Positions 51,317 to 63,832 of a stretch of 64,000 nucleotides of DNA are shown here, one piece after another (within the stretch, counting starts at the first letter, position 1; each line of letters starts with the position of its first letter). Under the pieces are notes generated by a model. That model was not told the DNA's origin, ran no database searches, and worked only from the letters and a program-made list of their open reading frames with translations. Both the position numbers and the translations under genes were made by a program. The stretch is taken from the NCBI RefSeq assembly GCF_949987535.1, contig NC_080077.1, positions 40,938,561 to 41,002,560 of the forward strand, written 5' to 3'. Source of the stretch: Balaenoptera acutorostrata. Taxonomy: Eukaryota > Chordata > Mammalia > Artiodactyla > Balaenopteridae.

Positions 51317-51886
51317 TGAAACTGAGCAGGACCTTGTGGGGTCCTCTTGGGTACAAATCCTTTCCATGTACCCTGTTCTTGTTTGTAGGAAATAGGCTTC
51401 ATCCAGGCTTCTTGACCTTCCCTGAGTTCCAAAAGGCAGATTCAAACAGTTTCTAATCAGGGAAGGGAGGGAATGCAGAAAGAAGGGCAGAGCAGTCAAG
51501 AAACAATAATGCAGCCTCGTGGCAGGGTCCTGGTTCCTCCTCAAGGAATATATATAACAGTATCTTTGAGTTCTTCTGCAGGAACTAAGGCCCCCACCCA
51601 GGTGGAAGATGGTAACTTCTGGCTGAGCACAAGATTCCTGGAGCACCGTCCTGTTACCTTACCACCAGCCAATCAGAAGAAAGTCACACACCCTGCAGCC
51701 CTCACCCCAAATTTTGCCTATAAAAACATCTCCCCTCAAACCATCAGGGAGTCTGTGGTTTTTGAGCATGAGCCACCTCTTCTCCTTGCTTGATCCTGCA
51801 ATAAGCCATTCTCTGCTCCAAACTCTGATGTCTTGATTTATTTGGCTTCAATGTGTATTGGGCATGTGAACTTATGTTCGGTAACA
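51317..51886 (+). mobile_element. ERV LTR, plus strand (right arm of inverted pair)
   Basis: This 570-bp LTR runs from TGAAACTGAGCAGGACC to GGTAACA. It has a CCAAT box (51669), a TATA box (cctataaaaac, 51717-51727) and an AATAAG-like signal near 51800. The 106-codon open frame at 51473-51793 has a counterpart in the left LTR, but only because the DNA is a recent repeat; it crosses the promoter and has no known domain. Confidence 0.85.
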
Positions 51887-52032
51887 GGGACAGTAAAGAT
51901 ATGCTTTAAAAGCATTGGGTTGATTATAAATTATTATTCTCTCCACCAAGATACTTAAACATACAAATGTTACATCTCTCAATACATAATGAAAAAAAGA
52001 AACTCTGAGGAAAACATTTGTTAGTTTAAAAT

Positions 52033-52060
52033 ATATATATACACATATGTGTATATATAT
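52033..52060. repeat. AT-rich perfect palindrome
   Basis: A 28-base perfect palindrome centred on 52046/52047, around catatg, with TA and CA/TG dinucleotides. It can form a hairpin or cruciform and is unlikely to encode anything. Confidence 0.85.
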
Positions 52061-52105
52061 TTTGATCTTTGTTTTACATAGGCTTAAATTATAAAGTAAA
52101 ACTCA

Positions 52106-52234
52106 GGACTTCCCTGGTGGTCCAGTGGTTAAGACTCTGCACATCCACTGCAGGGGAGATGGGTTCAATCCCTGGTCAGGGAACTAGGATCCCACATGCT
52201 GCAGTGTGGCCAAAAAAAAAAAAAAAAAAAAAAA
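52106..52234 (+). mobile_element. CHR-type SINE, short form, with perfect 20-bp target duplication
   Basis: It starts 'ggacttccctggtggtccag', has 'gggttcaatccc' and ends in a pure A tail of about 25 bases. The 20-bp flanking repeats at 52086-52105 and 52235-52254 are identical. A long, uninterrupted tail and perfect repeat suggest a young insertion. Confidence 0.95.
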
Positions 52235-52254
52235 AATTATAAAGTAAAACTCAA

Positions 52255-53124
52255 CAAAAAGATGACCTTGAAAGGGATGATCACAACCTTTGGTAACAAT
52301 GTAAATACCTTTCAAGAATTCACTATCTAAAATGCTGTAAGACTATTCCCAATAAAATATTATTTACATTTCAAATCTATTAAAATTCTTTATTTTTCTG
52401 AAAGTAATATATTGAATTATTTTGAAATGCTCTCGTCCATACGTATAATAATAATAATTTACTTCCTAAAACACATTGTTTTTCCCTGTGAATTACCATT
52501 GCTAAGTTAGACTTGGCTCTGGAATGCAATGGGAAATACTGGATTTCAGACACTCAGAGGAAATTTTCTGCCCACACATAGTGGATAAACACACGTTACA
52601 TTATTTACATGTATTGTATTTCATCTCTCTCCCACGTGGATAAACAAAGCCTATAAATCGTCTTTATTCTGTTAGCAATGGAGTCTTTGTTTAGTGAACC
52701 TTACAGAGCATCAGGTGTTTTTCTCCTTGGGTCTTTAAACTGAAACTTAATTGTCCCATGTCACATCTGTTCACATCAATCACACTGCATTATTTTCTTT
52801 ACAGTGTGTTCTTTGAGGTGATATGATTGATGTAACTAAATGTGATGGATCAGAAAGGTCTACCAGGCACTACAGAAAATTTCAGAATCTCAGGCCTGCA
52901 GGCCAAGGGATCCTTGTCTATGCATAATTTGGTATAGAGTTAAACTTAGGACGGCAATACAGTTCACCAGATTAAGAATTTTTGACAGTGATTCCTGACA
53001 AACTACTTTCTGATGGTAAAGAAAAAGTATGAATAATTTGCTAGGGCAGAGTTAAGGTTAGGGAATCATTGCTCTGTTGTAAATCAGATAAATTTGGGAA
53101 GGAATACATGTTGGAAGGGATTTT
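52255..53124. other. Unannotated stretch
   Basis: AT-rich, with no gene or repeat that I can name. Confidence 0.35.
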
Positions 53125-53270
53125 CAGTTGGAAGACTCAGTTTTGAATCCCAGCTCCTTATGTTCCAGTTACATGACCTTGGAGAAATCACTTTAATTCT
53201 CTCAACCACAGTTTCTCCTCTGTATCATCTATCACAGATTATTGTGAGAATGATAAGGAAAGAATATATC
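53125..53270 (+). repeat. MIR element
   Basis: 'cagttttgaatcccagctcc', 'acatgaccttggagaaatca', 'ttctctcaaccacagtttct' and 'attgtgagaatgataaggaa' follow plus-strand MIR. Confidence 0.75.
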
Positions 53271-55348
53271 TAACAGGTTATAAACTATGAAGTGTTATAA
53301 CAAGACCCCACAGTTTGGATGAGGGCCTGCACTGAGTAGAAATCAAATTACCTGAAAACACACAGAAAGAGTAATGGTAAAAATAATTAGGTCCTGATGC
53401 CCAGAAGCACCTCAAATTGTGAAAGGAAGTGAAGTGGTGGGTAGAAGGCCTTATGTCCAGAATCCTCATACATTTAATAGCTACTTATGTTTTGATCGTC
53501 TACACATTCAAGAAATTGTCAAAAGTCTGAGTGATCAATCTTACTGAAAATACTCTTGTGTCAGATGATATATTCTCCACTTGCATTTTCACCAGAGTTT
53601 TACTATCGTTATAAACATTAAACTGAGAAAACTGTACCAATACCATTAGAACTCTCAAAGTGGGATTGTGGTTTGGAGTTTTCTCCTTCCTACATTTCTC
53701 TTTTGCCCAAGACATCTGTTCAGAGTCTATCGGTTACTTTGGGTTCCTCCCTGATTTGTTTTCATAGGTGACCTGCTGTAAAATAACTATCTGTAACTGT
53801 AATTTTGTTTTTTTGTTTTTAGCTATGTCTGCAACAAACAGACATTAGTATGTCTGTAACAAACATCAGACATACTCGTGGTCCTGAGAAGAATAAAGAG
53901 CTGCATCATTAACTAGAAGTTGGGGTGGGCAAAGAAATGCGGTGACTGGAGAGTCAGATATTCAGATGAGAGCCCTTGCTGAGAAACCAAGATACTTGTG
54001 CTTGGCAAAGAAGGCCAGCTTTCTACTAAGGTCAAGTGTAGTTAAAATTGCCCTTCTTTTTTCAGCTTTAATCTTGGCAAGGACATTTAAGCTTTCTGTG
54101 CTTCATCCTTCTCATAGATAAAATCTTCACTTTGTAGCTAAACTTCTGTATTTTGAGGAGGCAGATTGTCTCCACTACAACCCAGATATGCAAAGAAAAA
54201 ATATCTTTAAGTCTTCTAAGGAGTGGGAAAAAATATATGCAAAGCAATTTTAACTTAAATCAGCTTGAAGCAGTAGGGTCCAACAGTTTAATTTTTCTCT
54301 TTGGGTAACTCAGTTTAACCTTGCATTACTCATTTTTTGGGATTCTGCTTCCCTTACAGGTCCCCCCCCACAAGGTGACATCTTTTGGGAGAGGGACAGG
54401 GTTATTGGACCTCAGGACCCTGAGAGAAATGAGGGAAACAAATCCTCAAGTCAATTCTCCTTGGTTTCAACCTGATCCTTAGGAGTGCACTGTCTGGTTT
54501 ATTTCCTTTCTGGGTTGTGTCCACTGTTGAAATCCATTGCTGAACCTTGTGGCAATGCATTTGCTCTCATTGATGCTCAGCTTGTTGTGGACCTGGTGTT
54601 CTCTCTGCATTAATTCAGCCCCACCTTGGCACTCCCTAGTACTATCTACACGTCTAAACCCTGGACAGAGTGTTCTGTTCTTCCATCTCCAGCTCCAAGA
54701 AGCCTCATTCTTACTACAACAGCCACCCTTGACAAGCAAGCTCCCAGCTAGAACTTAAGAGTTGCTGCCAAGCAACACGTGGTGTGGTTCTGTCTCCAGT
54801 TCTGAGAGCTGTCTCTTTTCAAAGTTCCAAATATAGAGAAGGGCCAATTTTTTACATTTAGAGTTTACCCAAGTTACTTGTCTTCTCTGGAAAGAAGATT
54901 GGAGATGGTAGATCAGGAGCCACTTGTTTTACCTCGGGCACTTCCTTTCTCCCTTTTCTTTCTTCTCCGTCTCACCCACACAAGAAGGAAAGGGCTTCTA
55001 TATGGGAAAGGACTTCCTTCAACATTTAAAGACATGGCTCCACTACTGATGTTTTTCGAAGTCTAAACCCATCCTTGTTTTCAGTCCTTTTTATGTTACC
55101 AGATTTAATTCTTCAGAAGCTGTTGGGATCTTCTCTTTTATCCAGTATTGTGTAATTTCAAGTCATGTAGCTTGATGTGGGTCTCCTTTCATCCATTCTG
55201 TTGAACAGTGTATGATCCCTTTTAACCTAAAAACACTTAAATTCTGGAGACTTTTCTTGAATTATTTCATTGTTAATTTCTTCCTTTCTGCCTCCTCTTT
55301 TCTTACTTCCTCAAACTCCTGTGTTTTCAGGATCCCTTGGATTAGCCT
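53271..55348. other. Unannotated stretch
   Basis: I see no gene. The tract at 54300-55080 is less AT-rich and could be an old LTR or MaLR, but nothing in it decides this. Open frames at 54479-54758 occur on both strands and have no motif. Confidence 0.35.
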
Positions 55349-55566
55349 TGTTACCAGTTCAAGCTCACTCTGCTCACCGCACAACAGGCCAATAAATTGG
55401 GCAAAAAGGTGTTGAGGCAAGGAATAACGACTTTATTCAGAAAGCTGGCAGACCGAGAAGATGGCAGACTCGTGTCCCCAAAAAACCATCTTATCAGGGT
55501 CTGGATGCCCGTTTCTTATAGAACAGAGAGGGGGAGGAGGTGAGGAGCTAAAGTAAAAAGGCCATG
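55349..55566 (-). mobile_element. ERV LTR fragment, cut by an L1
   Basis: On the minus strand the sequence runs through a TATA-like TATAAG (55520-55515), an AATAAA at about 55433, and ends GGTAACA at 55349. It has the R-U5 part of an LTR. Its 5' part is missing where the L1 begins at 55567. Confidence 0.65.
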
Positions 55567-56484
55567 AGGCAGAGTCAAGATGGCGGTGTGGGAAGACGTG
55601 GAGTTAGCATCTCTCGACAACTAGGGCACCTGCTGGCCACTGCTGGGGGACTCTGACACCCAAGGCGACGGGAGGAACCCTCAAGTAAATCAGTAGGATG
55701 TGGGGGGACTGAGGGGGGGGAGGAGAAGTGGAGGCTAGACAGGATCGACACCCCTGAGGCTGGGGAGATCAGGAGAGGCAGGCAGGAGGGGCCCTCCATG
55801 AGGAGCAGGAGAGGAGCGGAGGGCATTTGCCCCACCCACTCGGGCACAGGGAGCCTGCTGAGCTCCCAGGCTAGTCCCCTGCCCTCCAAATCCCCCTCCA
55901 GGCCCTGTGGGTACTTGGGGGCATAGGAGGGAGGCAGGGGAGATCAGGAGAGGCAGGTGGGAGGGACTTTCCCAGACCAGAGAAGCAGGAGAGGAGAGGA
56001 GGGCGTTTCCCCCTTTTTTTTTCTCTCTCTTTTTTTTTTCTTTTCTTTTCCCTCCTCCTCTTTTTTACTATTATGGTACTGATGTACCTTCCAGTTGTTG
56101 ATTCATCTATATTTTTGTTTTTATATTCTTTCTAACATATCTGTTAGTTTCCTGGTCTAATTTTATTTTTTATTTTGTTATTGTTCTCTTTTTTTCTTTT
56201 TCCATCCCATGCAGCTTGCAGGACCTTGGTTCATGAGCCAGGAGTCGGACTGAAGCTCCTGCAGTGGGAGCGCTGAGTCCAAACCACTGGACTAACAGAG
56301 AACCTCACACCCCAGGGGATATTCATTGGACTGAGGTCTCACGGAGGTCCTCATCTCAGTGCCAAGGACCAGCTCTACCCAGTAGCCTACAAACTCCAGT
56401 GTTGGAAGCCTCAGGCCAAACAACCAGTAATACAGGAAAACAATCACTCAGAAAAAAAAAAAAAAAAAGAGACAGCAAAAAAAT

Positions 56485-57364
56485 ATGACACAGATGAAGA
56501 ATCAAAGTAAAAACCTACAAGACCAAATAAATGAGGAGGAAATAGGCAATCTATCTGAAAAAGAATTCAGAGTAATGATAGTAAAGAAGATCCAGAATCT
56601 CAGAAATAGAATGGAGGCACGGATTGAGAAAATACAAGAACTGTTTAACAAAGATCTAGAAGAACTAAAGAACAAACAAACAGAGATGAACAACACAATA
56701 ACTAAAATAAAAATACACTAGAAGGAATCAATAACAGAATAACTGAGGCAGAGGAACGAATAAGTGAGCTGGAGGACAAAATGGTGGAAATAAATGCTGA
56801 GGAGCAGAATACAAAAAAAAGAATGAAAAGAATTGAAGACAATATCAGAGACCACTGGGACAACAGTAAATGCACCAACATTCGAATTATAGGGGTCCCA
56901 GAAGAAGAAGAGAAAAAGAAAGGATCTGAAAAAATATTTGAAGAGATGATAGTCGAAAGCTTCCCTAACATGGGAAAGGAAATAGTCACCCAAGTCCAGG
57001 AAGCACAGTGAGTCCCATACAGGATAAACCCTAGGAAAAACACACAAAGACACATATTAAACTAACAAAAATTAAATTCAAAGAAAAATTAAAAGCAGCA
57101 AGGGAAAAACAAAAAATAACATAGAAAGGAATCCACATAAGGTTATCAGCTGATTTTTCAAAAGGAACTCTGCAGGCCAGAAGGGAGTGGCAGGATATAC
57201 TTAAAGTGATGAAAGAGAAAACACTACAACCACAATTACTCTACCCAGCAAGGATCTCATTCAGATTCGATGGAGAAGTCAAAAGCTTTTCAGACAAGCA
57301 AAAGCTAAGAGAATTCAGCACCACCAAACCAGCTTTACAACAAATACCAAAGAAACATCTCTAG
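56485..57364 (+). pseudogene. L1 ORF1, frameshifted
   Basis: The frame opens MTQMKNQSKNLQDQ and goes into the coiled coil ('NKDLEELKNKQTEM'). A lost base near 56704 shifts the frame. The middle resumes at 56781-57011 and stops (TGA, 57009-57011) before the C-terminal domain. It cannot make a whole ORF1 protein. Confidence 0.85.
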
Positions 57365-57421
57365 GCAGGAAACACAAGAGAAGAAAAAGACCCACAAAAA
57401 CAAACCCAAATCAATTAAGAA

Positions 57422-60400
57422 AATGGTAATAGGAACATACATATCAATAATAACCTTGAATGTAACTGGACTAAATACCCCAACCAAAAGACACAGACTG
57501 GCTGAATGGATACAAAAACAAGACCCATAAATATGCTGTCTACAAGAGACCCACTTCAGACCTAGGGACACATACAGACTGAAAGTGAGGGGATGGAAAA
57601 AGATACTCCATGCAAATGGAAATCAAAAGAAAGCTGGAGTAGCAATACTCATACCAGATAAAATACATTTAAAATAAAGAATGTTACAAGAGACAAGGAA
57701 GGACACTACATAATGATCAAGACATCAATCCAAGAAGAAGATATAACTATAGAAGTTTAAGCACCCAACATAGGACACCTCAATACATAAGGCCAATGCT
57801 AACAACCATGAAAGGAAAAATCAACAGTAACACAATAATAGTAGGGAATTTTAACACCCCACTTACACCAATGGACAGATCATCCAAACAGAAAATAAAT
57901 AAGGAAACACAAGCTTTAAATGACACAACAGACCAGATAGATTTAACTGATATTTATAGAACATTCCACCCCAAAGTGGCAGAATACACTTTCTTCTCAA
58001 GTGCACACGGAACATTCTCCAGGATAGATCACATCTTGGGTCACAAATCAAGCCTTAGAAAATTTAAGAAAATTGAAATCATATCAAGCATCTTTTTAAA
58101 CCACAACGCCATGAAACAGGAAATCGATTACAGGAAAAAAACTGTAAAAAACACAAATACATGGAGACTTAACAGTGCACTACTAAATAACAAAGAGATC
58201 ACTGAAGAAATAAAAGAAAAAAAAATACATAGCAACAAATGACAATGAAAACATGATGACTGAAAACCTACGGGACACAGCAAAAGCAGTTCTAAGAAGG
58301 GACTTTATAACAATTCAATCTCACCTCAAGAAACAAGAAAAATCTCAAATAAACACTCTAACTCTACACGTAAAACAACTAGAGAAAGAAGAACAAAGAA
58401 AACCCAAACCAGTAGAAGGAAATAAATCAGAAAAATCAGAGCAGAAATAAATGAAATAGAAACAAAGAAAACAATAGCAAAGGTCAATAAAACTAAAAGC
58501 TGGTTCTTTGAGAAGATAAACAAAATTGATAAACCCTTAGCCAGACTCATCAAGAAAAAAAGGGAGAGGATGCAAATCAATAGAATTAGAAATGAGAAAG
58601 GAAAATCAGAACTGACACTGCAGAAATACAAAGGATTATAAGAGACTACTACAAGCAATTATATACCAATAAAATGGACAACCACGAAGAAGTGGACAAA
58701 TTCTTGGAAAGGTACAATTTTCCAAGACTGAACCAGGAAGAATTAGAAAATATAAACAGACCTATCACAAGTAATGAAATTGAAACCATAATTGAAAGTC
58801 TTCCAACAAACAAAAGTCCAGGACCAGATGGCTTCACAGGTGAATTCTATCAAACATTTAGAGAAGAGCTAACACCAACCCTTCTCAAACTCTTCCAAAA
58901 AATTGCAAAGGGAGAAACTCTCAAATCCATTCTACAAAGCCATGGTCACCCTGATACCAAAACCAGAAAAAGATATCACAAAAAAAGAAAACTGTAGACC
59001 AATATCACTGATGAAAATAGATGCAAAAATCCTGAACGAAATACTAGCAAACAGAATCCAACAGCACATTAAAAGGATCATACACCATGATCAAGTGGAA
59101 TTTATCCCAGGGATGCAAGGATTCTTCAATACACACAAATAAATCAATGTGACACACCACATTAACAATTTAAGGAATAAAATCCTTATGATCATCTCAA
59201 TAGATGCAGAAAAAGCTTTTGAAAAAATTCAACACCATTTATGATAAAAACTCTCCAGAAAGTGGGCATAGAGGGAACCTACCTCAACATAATAAAGGCC
59301 ATATATGACAAACCCACAGCAAGCATCATACTCAATGATGAAAAACTGAAAGCATTTCCACTAAGATAAGGAACAAGGCAAGGATGTCCACTCTTGCCAC
59401 TATTATTCAACATAGTTTTGGAAGTCATAGCCACAGCAATCAGAGAAGAAAAAGAAATAAAAGGAATACAAATTGGAAAAGAAGAAGTAAAACTGTCACT
59501 GTTTGCCGATGACATGAAAATACATAGAAAATCCTAAAGATACCACAAGAAAATTACTAGAACAAATCAATGAATTTGGTAAGGTTGCAGGATACAAAAT
59601 TATTGCACAGAAATCTCTGGAATTCCTATAAACCAATAATGAAAAATCAAAAAGAGAAATGAAGGAAACACTCCCATTTACCGTTGCAACAAAAAGAATA
59701 AAACACCTAGGAATAAACCTGCCTAAGGAGGCAAAAGACTTGTACTCAGAAAACTATTAAACACTGATGAAAGAAATCAAAGATGACATAAATAGATGGA
59801 GAAATATACCATGTTCTTGGATTGCAAGATTCAATATTGTGAAAATGACTATACTACCCAAAGCAATCTACAGATTTAATGCAACCCCTATCAAGCTACC
59901 AATGGCATTCTTCACAGAATTAGAACAAAAACTCTCAACAATTCATATGGAAACACAAAAGACCCCGAATAGCCAAAGCAATTTTCAGAAAGAAAAACAG
60001 AGTTGGAGGAATCAGGCTCATGACTTCAAAATACACCACAAAGCTACAGTAATCAAGACAGTATGGTACTGGCAGAAAAACAGAACTATAGATCAATGGA
60101 ACAGGATAGAAAGCCCAGAGATAAACCCACGCATCTACGGTCAACTAATCTATGACAAAGGAGGCAAGGACATACAATGGAGAAAAGACAGTCTCTTTAA
60201 TAAGTGGTGCTGGGAAAACTGGACAGCTACATCTAAAAGAATGAAATTAGAACACTCCCGAACACCATACACAAAAATAAACTCAAAATGGATTAGAGAC
60301 CTGAATGTAAGACCGGACACTATAAAACTCTTAGAGGAAAACATAGGAAGAACACTTTGACATAAATCACAGCAAGATCTTTTTTGATCCACCTCCTAGA

Positions 60401-60498
60401 GTAATGGAAATAAAAGCAAAAATAAACAAATGGGACCTAATGAAACTTAAAAGCTTTTGCACAGCAAAGGAAACTACAAACAAGACGGAAAGGCAACC
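57422..60498 (+). pseudogene. L1 ORF2, truncated and broken
   Basis: It begins at ATG 57422. The endonuclease Glu codon is intact (GAG, 57546-57548), unlike the other two long copies. Reverse transcriptase words '[20 protein letters not shown]' and FADD (59502-59513) are present. Multiple stops and shifts occur (for example after 57529 and near 59140), and the C-terminus is cut off at 60498. Confidence 0.87.
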
Positions 60499-62048
60499 TT
60501 GTTGCTTTTAATAAATTTTCTTTGCCTTTAATTTTTGTCAGTTTGATTACTATGTGTCTTGGCATGTTTCTTCTCTGGGTTTATCCTGCATGGGACTCTC
60601 TGCATTTCCTGGACTTGGGTGGCTATTTCCTTTCCCATGTTAGGGAAGTTTTCAACAATAATCTCTTCAAATATTTTCTCAGACCCTTTCTCTCTCTCTT
60701 CTCCTTCCGGGACCCCTATAATGTGAATGTTGGTGTGTTTAATGTTGTCACAGAGGTCTCTTAGGCTGTCTTCATTTCTTTTCATTCTTTTTTCTTTATT
60801 CTCTTCTGTGGCAGTGAATTCCACCATTTTGTCTTCCAGGTCACTTATCCATTCTTCTTCCTCAGTTATTCTGTTATTGATTCCTTCTAGTGTATTTTTC
60901 ATTTCAGTTATTGTATTATTCATCTCTGTTTGTTTGTTCTTTAATTCTTCTAGGTCTTTGTTAAACATTTCTTGCATCTTCTCGATCTTTGCCTCCTTTC
61001 TTTTTTCCGAGGTCCTGGAACATCTTCACTATCATTATTTTGAAGTCTTTTTCTGGAAGGTTGCCTATCTCCACTTCTTTTAGTTGTTTTTCTGGGGTTT
61101 TATCATGTTCCTTCATCTGGTACATAGTCCTCTGCCTTTTCATTTTGTCTGTCTTTCTGTGAATGTGATTTTCCTTCCACAGGCTGCAGAATTGTAGCTC
61201 TTCCTGCCTTTGCTGTCTGCCCTCTGGTGGATGAGGCTATCTAAGAAGCTTGTGCAAGCTTCCTGATGGGAGGGACTGATGGTAGGTAGAGCTGGGTGTT
61301 GCTCTGGTGGGCAGAGCTCAGTAAAACTTTAATCTGCTTGTCTACTGATGGGTGGGGCTGGGTTCCCTCCCTGTTGGTTGTTTGATCTAAGGTGACCCAG
61401 CAATGGAGCTTACCTGGCTCTTTGGTGGGGCTAATGGTGGACTCTGGGACGGCTAATGCCATGGAGCACTTCCCAGAACTTATGCTGCCAGTGACCTTGT
61501 CCTCATGGTGAGATACAGCCACCCCTCACCTCTGCAGGAGACCCTCCAATACTAGCAGGTAGGTCTGATTCAGTCTCCTATGGGGTCACTGCTCCTTCCT
61601 CTGAGTCCTGATGTGCACACTACTTTGTGTGTGCCGTCCAAGAGCGGAGTCTCCGTTTCCCTCAGTCCTGTTGAAGTCCTGCAATCAAATCCCTCAAGCC
61701 TTCAAAGTCTGATTCTCTAGGAATTCCTCCTCCCATTGCCGGTCCCCCAGGTTGGGAAGCCTGACGTGGGGCTCAGAACCTTCACTCCAGTAGGTGGACT
61801 TCTGTGGTATAAGTGTTCTCCAGTTTGTGAGTCACCCACCCAGCAATTTTGGGATTTTATTTTATTGTGATTTCGCCCCTCCTACCATCTCATTGCGGCT
61901 TCTGCTTTGTCTTTGGATGTGGGGTATCTCTTTTGGTGAGTTCCAGTGTCTTCTTTTCGATGACTCTTCAGCAGTTAGTTGTGATTCCGGTGCTCTCGCA
62001 AGAGGGAGTGACAGCACGTCCTTGTACTCTGCCATCTTGAACCAATCT
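60499..62048 (-). mobile_element. 5' half of an L1, minus strand, joined tail-to-tail
   Basis: On the minus strand it starts AGATTGGTTCAAGATGGCAG at 62048, with a 0.9-kb 5' UTR like those at 35338 and 39692. It reads into ORF1 (61143-60528, broken by a frameshift near 60970). It ends within ORF1 at 60499. ORF2, the 3' UTR and the A tail are missing. Confidence 0.9.
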
Positions 62049-62339
62049 CCTATGACATATTTTTATTCTTATTTTAAAAAAAAGAAAAGGCATCTTAGTT
62101 TATGTTCTCCCCAAAGCAGAGCTTCCGACAAGGTCATAGTGGCAAAGCATTTATTTGGCAGAAAGTAGGAGTGTGGTAGCATGGAGACTGAGACAGGGAA
62201 AGAAGAATTGACTACAGATAATACGGTGTGTGATGATAGCTGCTGTTGTGAGTGATGGGACTCAGGTTCACCACAGTCTCCTAAAAGGCATGCAGAAAGC
62301 ATCCTTCCCTCACCCACAATTCTCCATATGAGAAGAATA
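62049..62339. other. Unassigned stretch
   Basis: 'cagagcttccgacaaggtca' followed by 'agcatttatttggcagaaag' hints at an old LTR-like repeat, but I cannot place it. Confidence 0.3.
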
Positions 62340-62706
62340 GTTTTATTTAAAACTCAAATGGAAGAATAAATAGGCAGGAGTAAACAATAAAGATAGGAAA
62401 AAGAACAATGACGGAGAAATTGCTTTACTAGATATTAAACTTTGCTATAAAGCCACTGCAATCAAATCAGTAAGCTATTGGTATGAGAAGAAATAACTAT
62501 TATATATAATAGATAAAACATTCAGAAATAGATACAGGATATACAGAAAATTAACATATTATAATCGTGGTATATGAATTAATTGTGTAAAGGATTATTT
62601 AATAAATGATGTTAACATAATGGGTTATATCCATCTAAAAAAAAATAAAAAGGACCTCCCTCTCGTCCCATATATAAAACTAAATTCAAGATGGATTAAA
62701 GGTCTA

Positions 62707-62890
62707 GGGAGTTCCCTGGTGGTCTAGTGGGTAAGACTCCATGCTCCCAATGCAGGCGGCCAGGGTTTGACCCGTGATCAGTAACTAGATCCTGTATACA
62801 TGCCTCAACTAAGAAGTCCACATGCCGCAACGAAGACCCAGCACAGTCCAAAATCAATCAATAAATAAATAAATATTTTTTTAAAAGTTT
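62707..62890 (+). mobile_element. CHR-related SINE
   Basis: It begins 'ggagttccctggtggtcta' and ends in (AAAT)n. The 13-bp repeat gattaaaggtcta (62694-62706) recurs with one mismatch at 62891-62903. It is the same middle-size type as the copy at 25688. Confidence 0.88.
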
Positions 62891-63069
62891 GATTAAAAGT
62901 CTAAATGTTAAAACAAAGACAATAAAAATATTAGACAAAATTATAGAAAAAAATTTATACAAAGTGGCCAGGAGGATCTTTCTAAGCATGACACAAAGAA
63001 AAAGTAGACAGTTTTTTAACTCAAAATTAAAAACATGTTTTACGGTAAATGATATCCCAAATAAGTTTA

Positions 63070-63216
63070 TTTTTTAAATTTATTTTTATTTTTTTATTTT
63101 TAAATTTTGGCTGCACTGTGCAGCATGTGGGATCTTAGTTCCCGGACCAGGGATGGAACCTGTGACCCCTGCAGTGGAAATGTGGAGTCCTAACCACTGG
63201 ACCATCAGGGAACTCC
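63070..63216 (-). mobile_element. CHR-type SINE, short form
   Basis: On the minus strand it starts 'gggagttccctgatggtcc' and ends in an A/T-rich tail. A 14-bp repeat (cccaaataagttta at 63056-63069, one mismatch at 63217-63230) flanks it. Confidence 0.9.
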
Positions 63217-63279
63217 CCCAGATAAGTTTAAAAGATAAAGAATGTTTGTGGGGGAAAATAGTAATAGTAGTAATCATAA

Positions 63280-63425
63280 TAGCAACTAACATTTAACTAG
63301 CATTTGCCATGAACCAGGCCCTGTTCTAAGTGCTTTATATATATTAAATCATTTAATTCTCACAATAATGTTTTGCCGTAGCCATGTTATTAACCCCATG
63401 TTATATATGACATAGAGGAATAACA
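63280..63425 (-). repeat. MIR element
   Basis: 'tttgccatgaaccaggccct', 'ctaagtgctttatatatatt' and 'atcatttaattctcacaata' follow minus-strand MIR. Confidence 0.75.
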
Positions 63426-63493
63426 CTCCTAAATAAAAATATCTCCAAACTTGTTAAGAAAAAACACAGACAATCGAATAGAAAAAGAATGGG

Positions 63494-63832
63494 GGGCTTC
63501 CCTGGTGGTGCAGTGGTTAAGAATCTGCCTGCGGATGCAGGGGACATGGGTTTGATCCCTGGCCCAGGAAGAGCCCACATGCCGCAGAGCAACTAAGCCC
63601 ATGTGCCACAACTACTGAGCCTGTGCTCTAGAGTTTGCAAGCCACAACTACTGAGCCCACGTGCCACAACTACTGAAGCCCGTGTGCCTAGAGGCTGTGC
63701 TCCGCAACAAGAGACGCCCCCACAATGAGAAGTCCGCACACTGCAATGAAGAGTAGCCCCTGCTCACCGCAACTAGAGAAAAGCCCACACGCAGCAACAA
63801 AGACCCAACGCAGCCAAAAATAAGTAAATAAA
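63494..63832 (+). mobile_element. CHR-type SINE, long form
   Basis: It starts 'ggcttccctggtggtgcagt' and has B-box-like 'gggtttgatccc', the full long body and an (AAAT)n/A tail. The 12-bp repeat aaaaagaatggg at 63482-63493 and 63833-63844 is perfect. Confidence 0.92.

Larger units (their letters stand above)
55567..60498 (+). mobile_element. L1 with 5' end but no 3' end
   Basis: The 5' UTR begins near 'cagagtcaagatggcggtgt' and differs from the 5' UTR of the other L1 copies, so it is another subfamily. ORF1 (56485-57364) and ORF2 (from 57422) follow. The element stops abruptly inside the ORF2 C-terminus at 60498, where it meets an L1 in the opposite direction. There is no 3' UTR or A tail. 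Confidence 0.9.

Noticed and set aside
51473..51793. A 106-codon frame present in both inverted LTRs, at first suggesting a conserved protein
   Set aside because: It crosses the CCAAT and TATA elements of the LTR, and both copies derive from one recent LTR, so similarity does not show coding selection.
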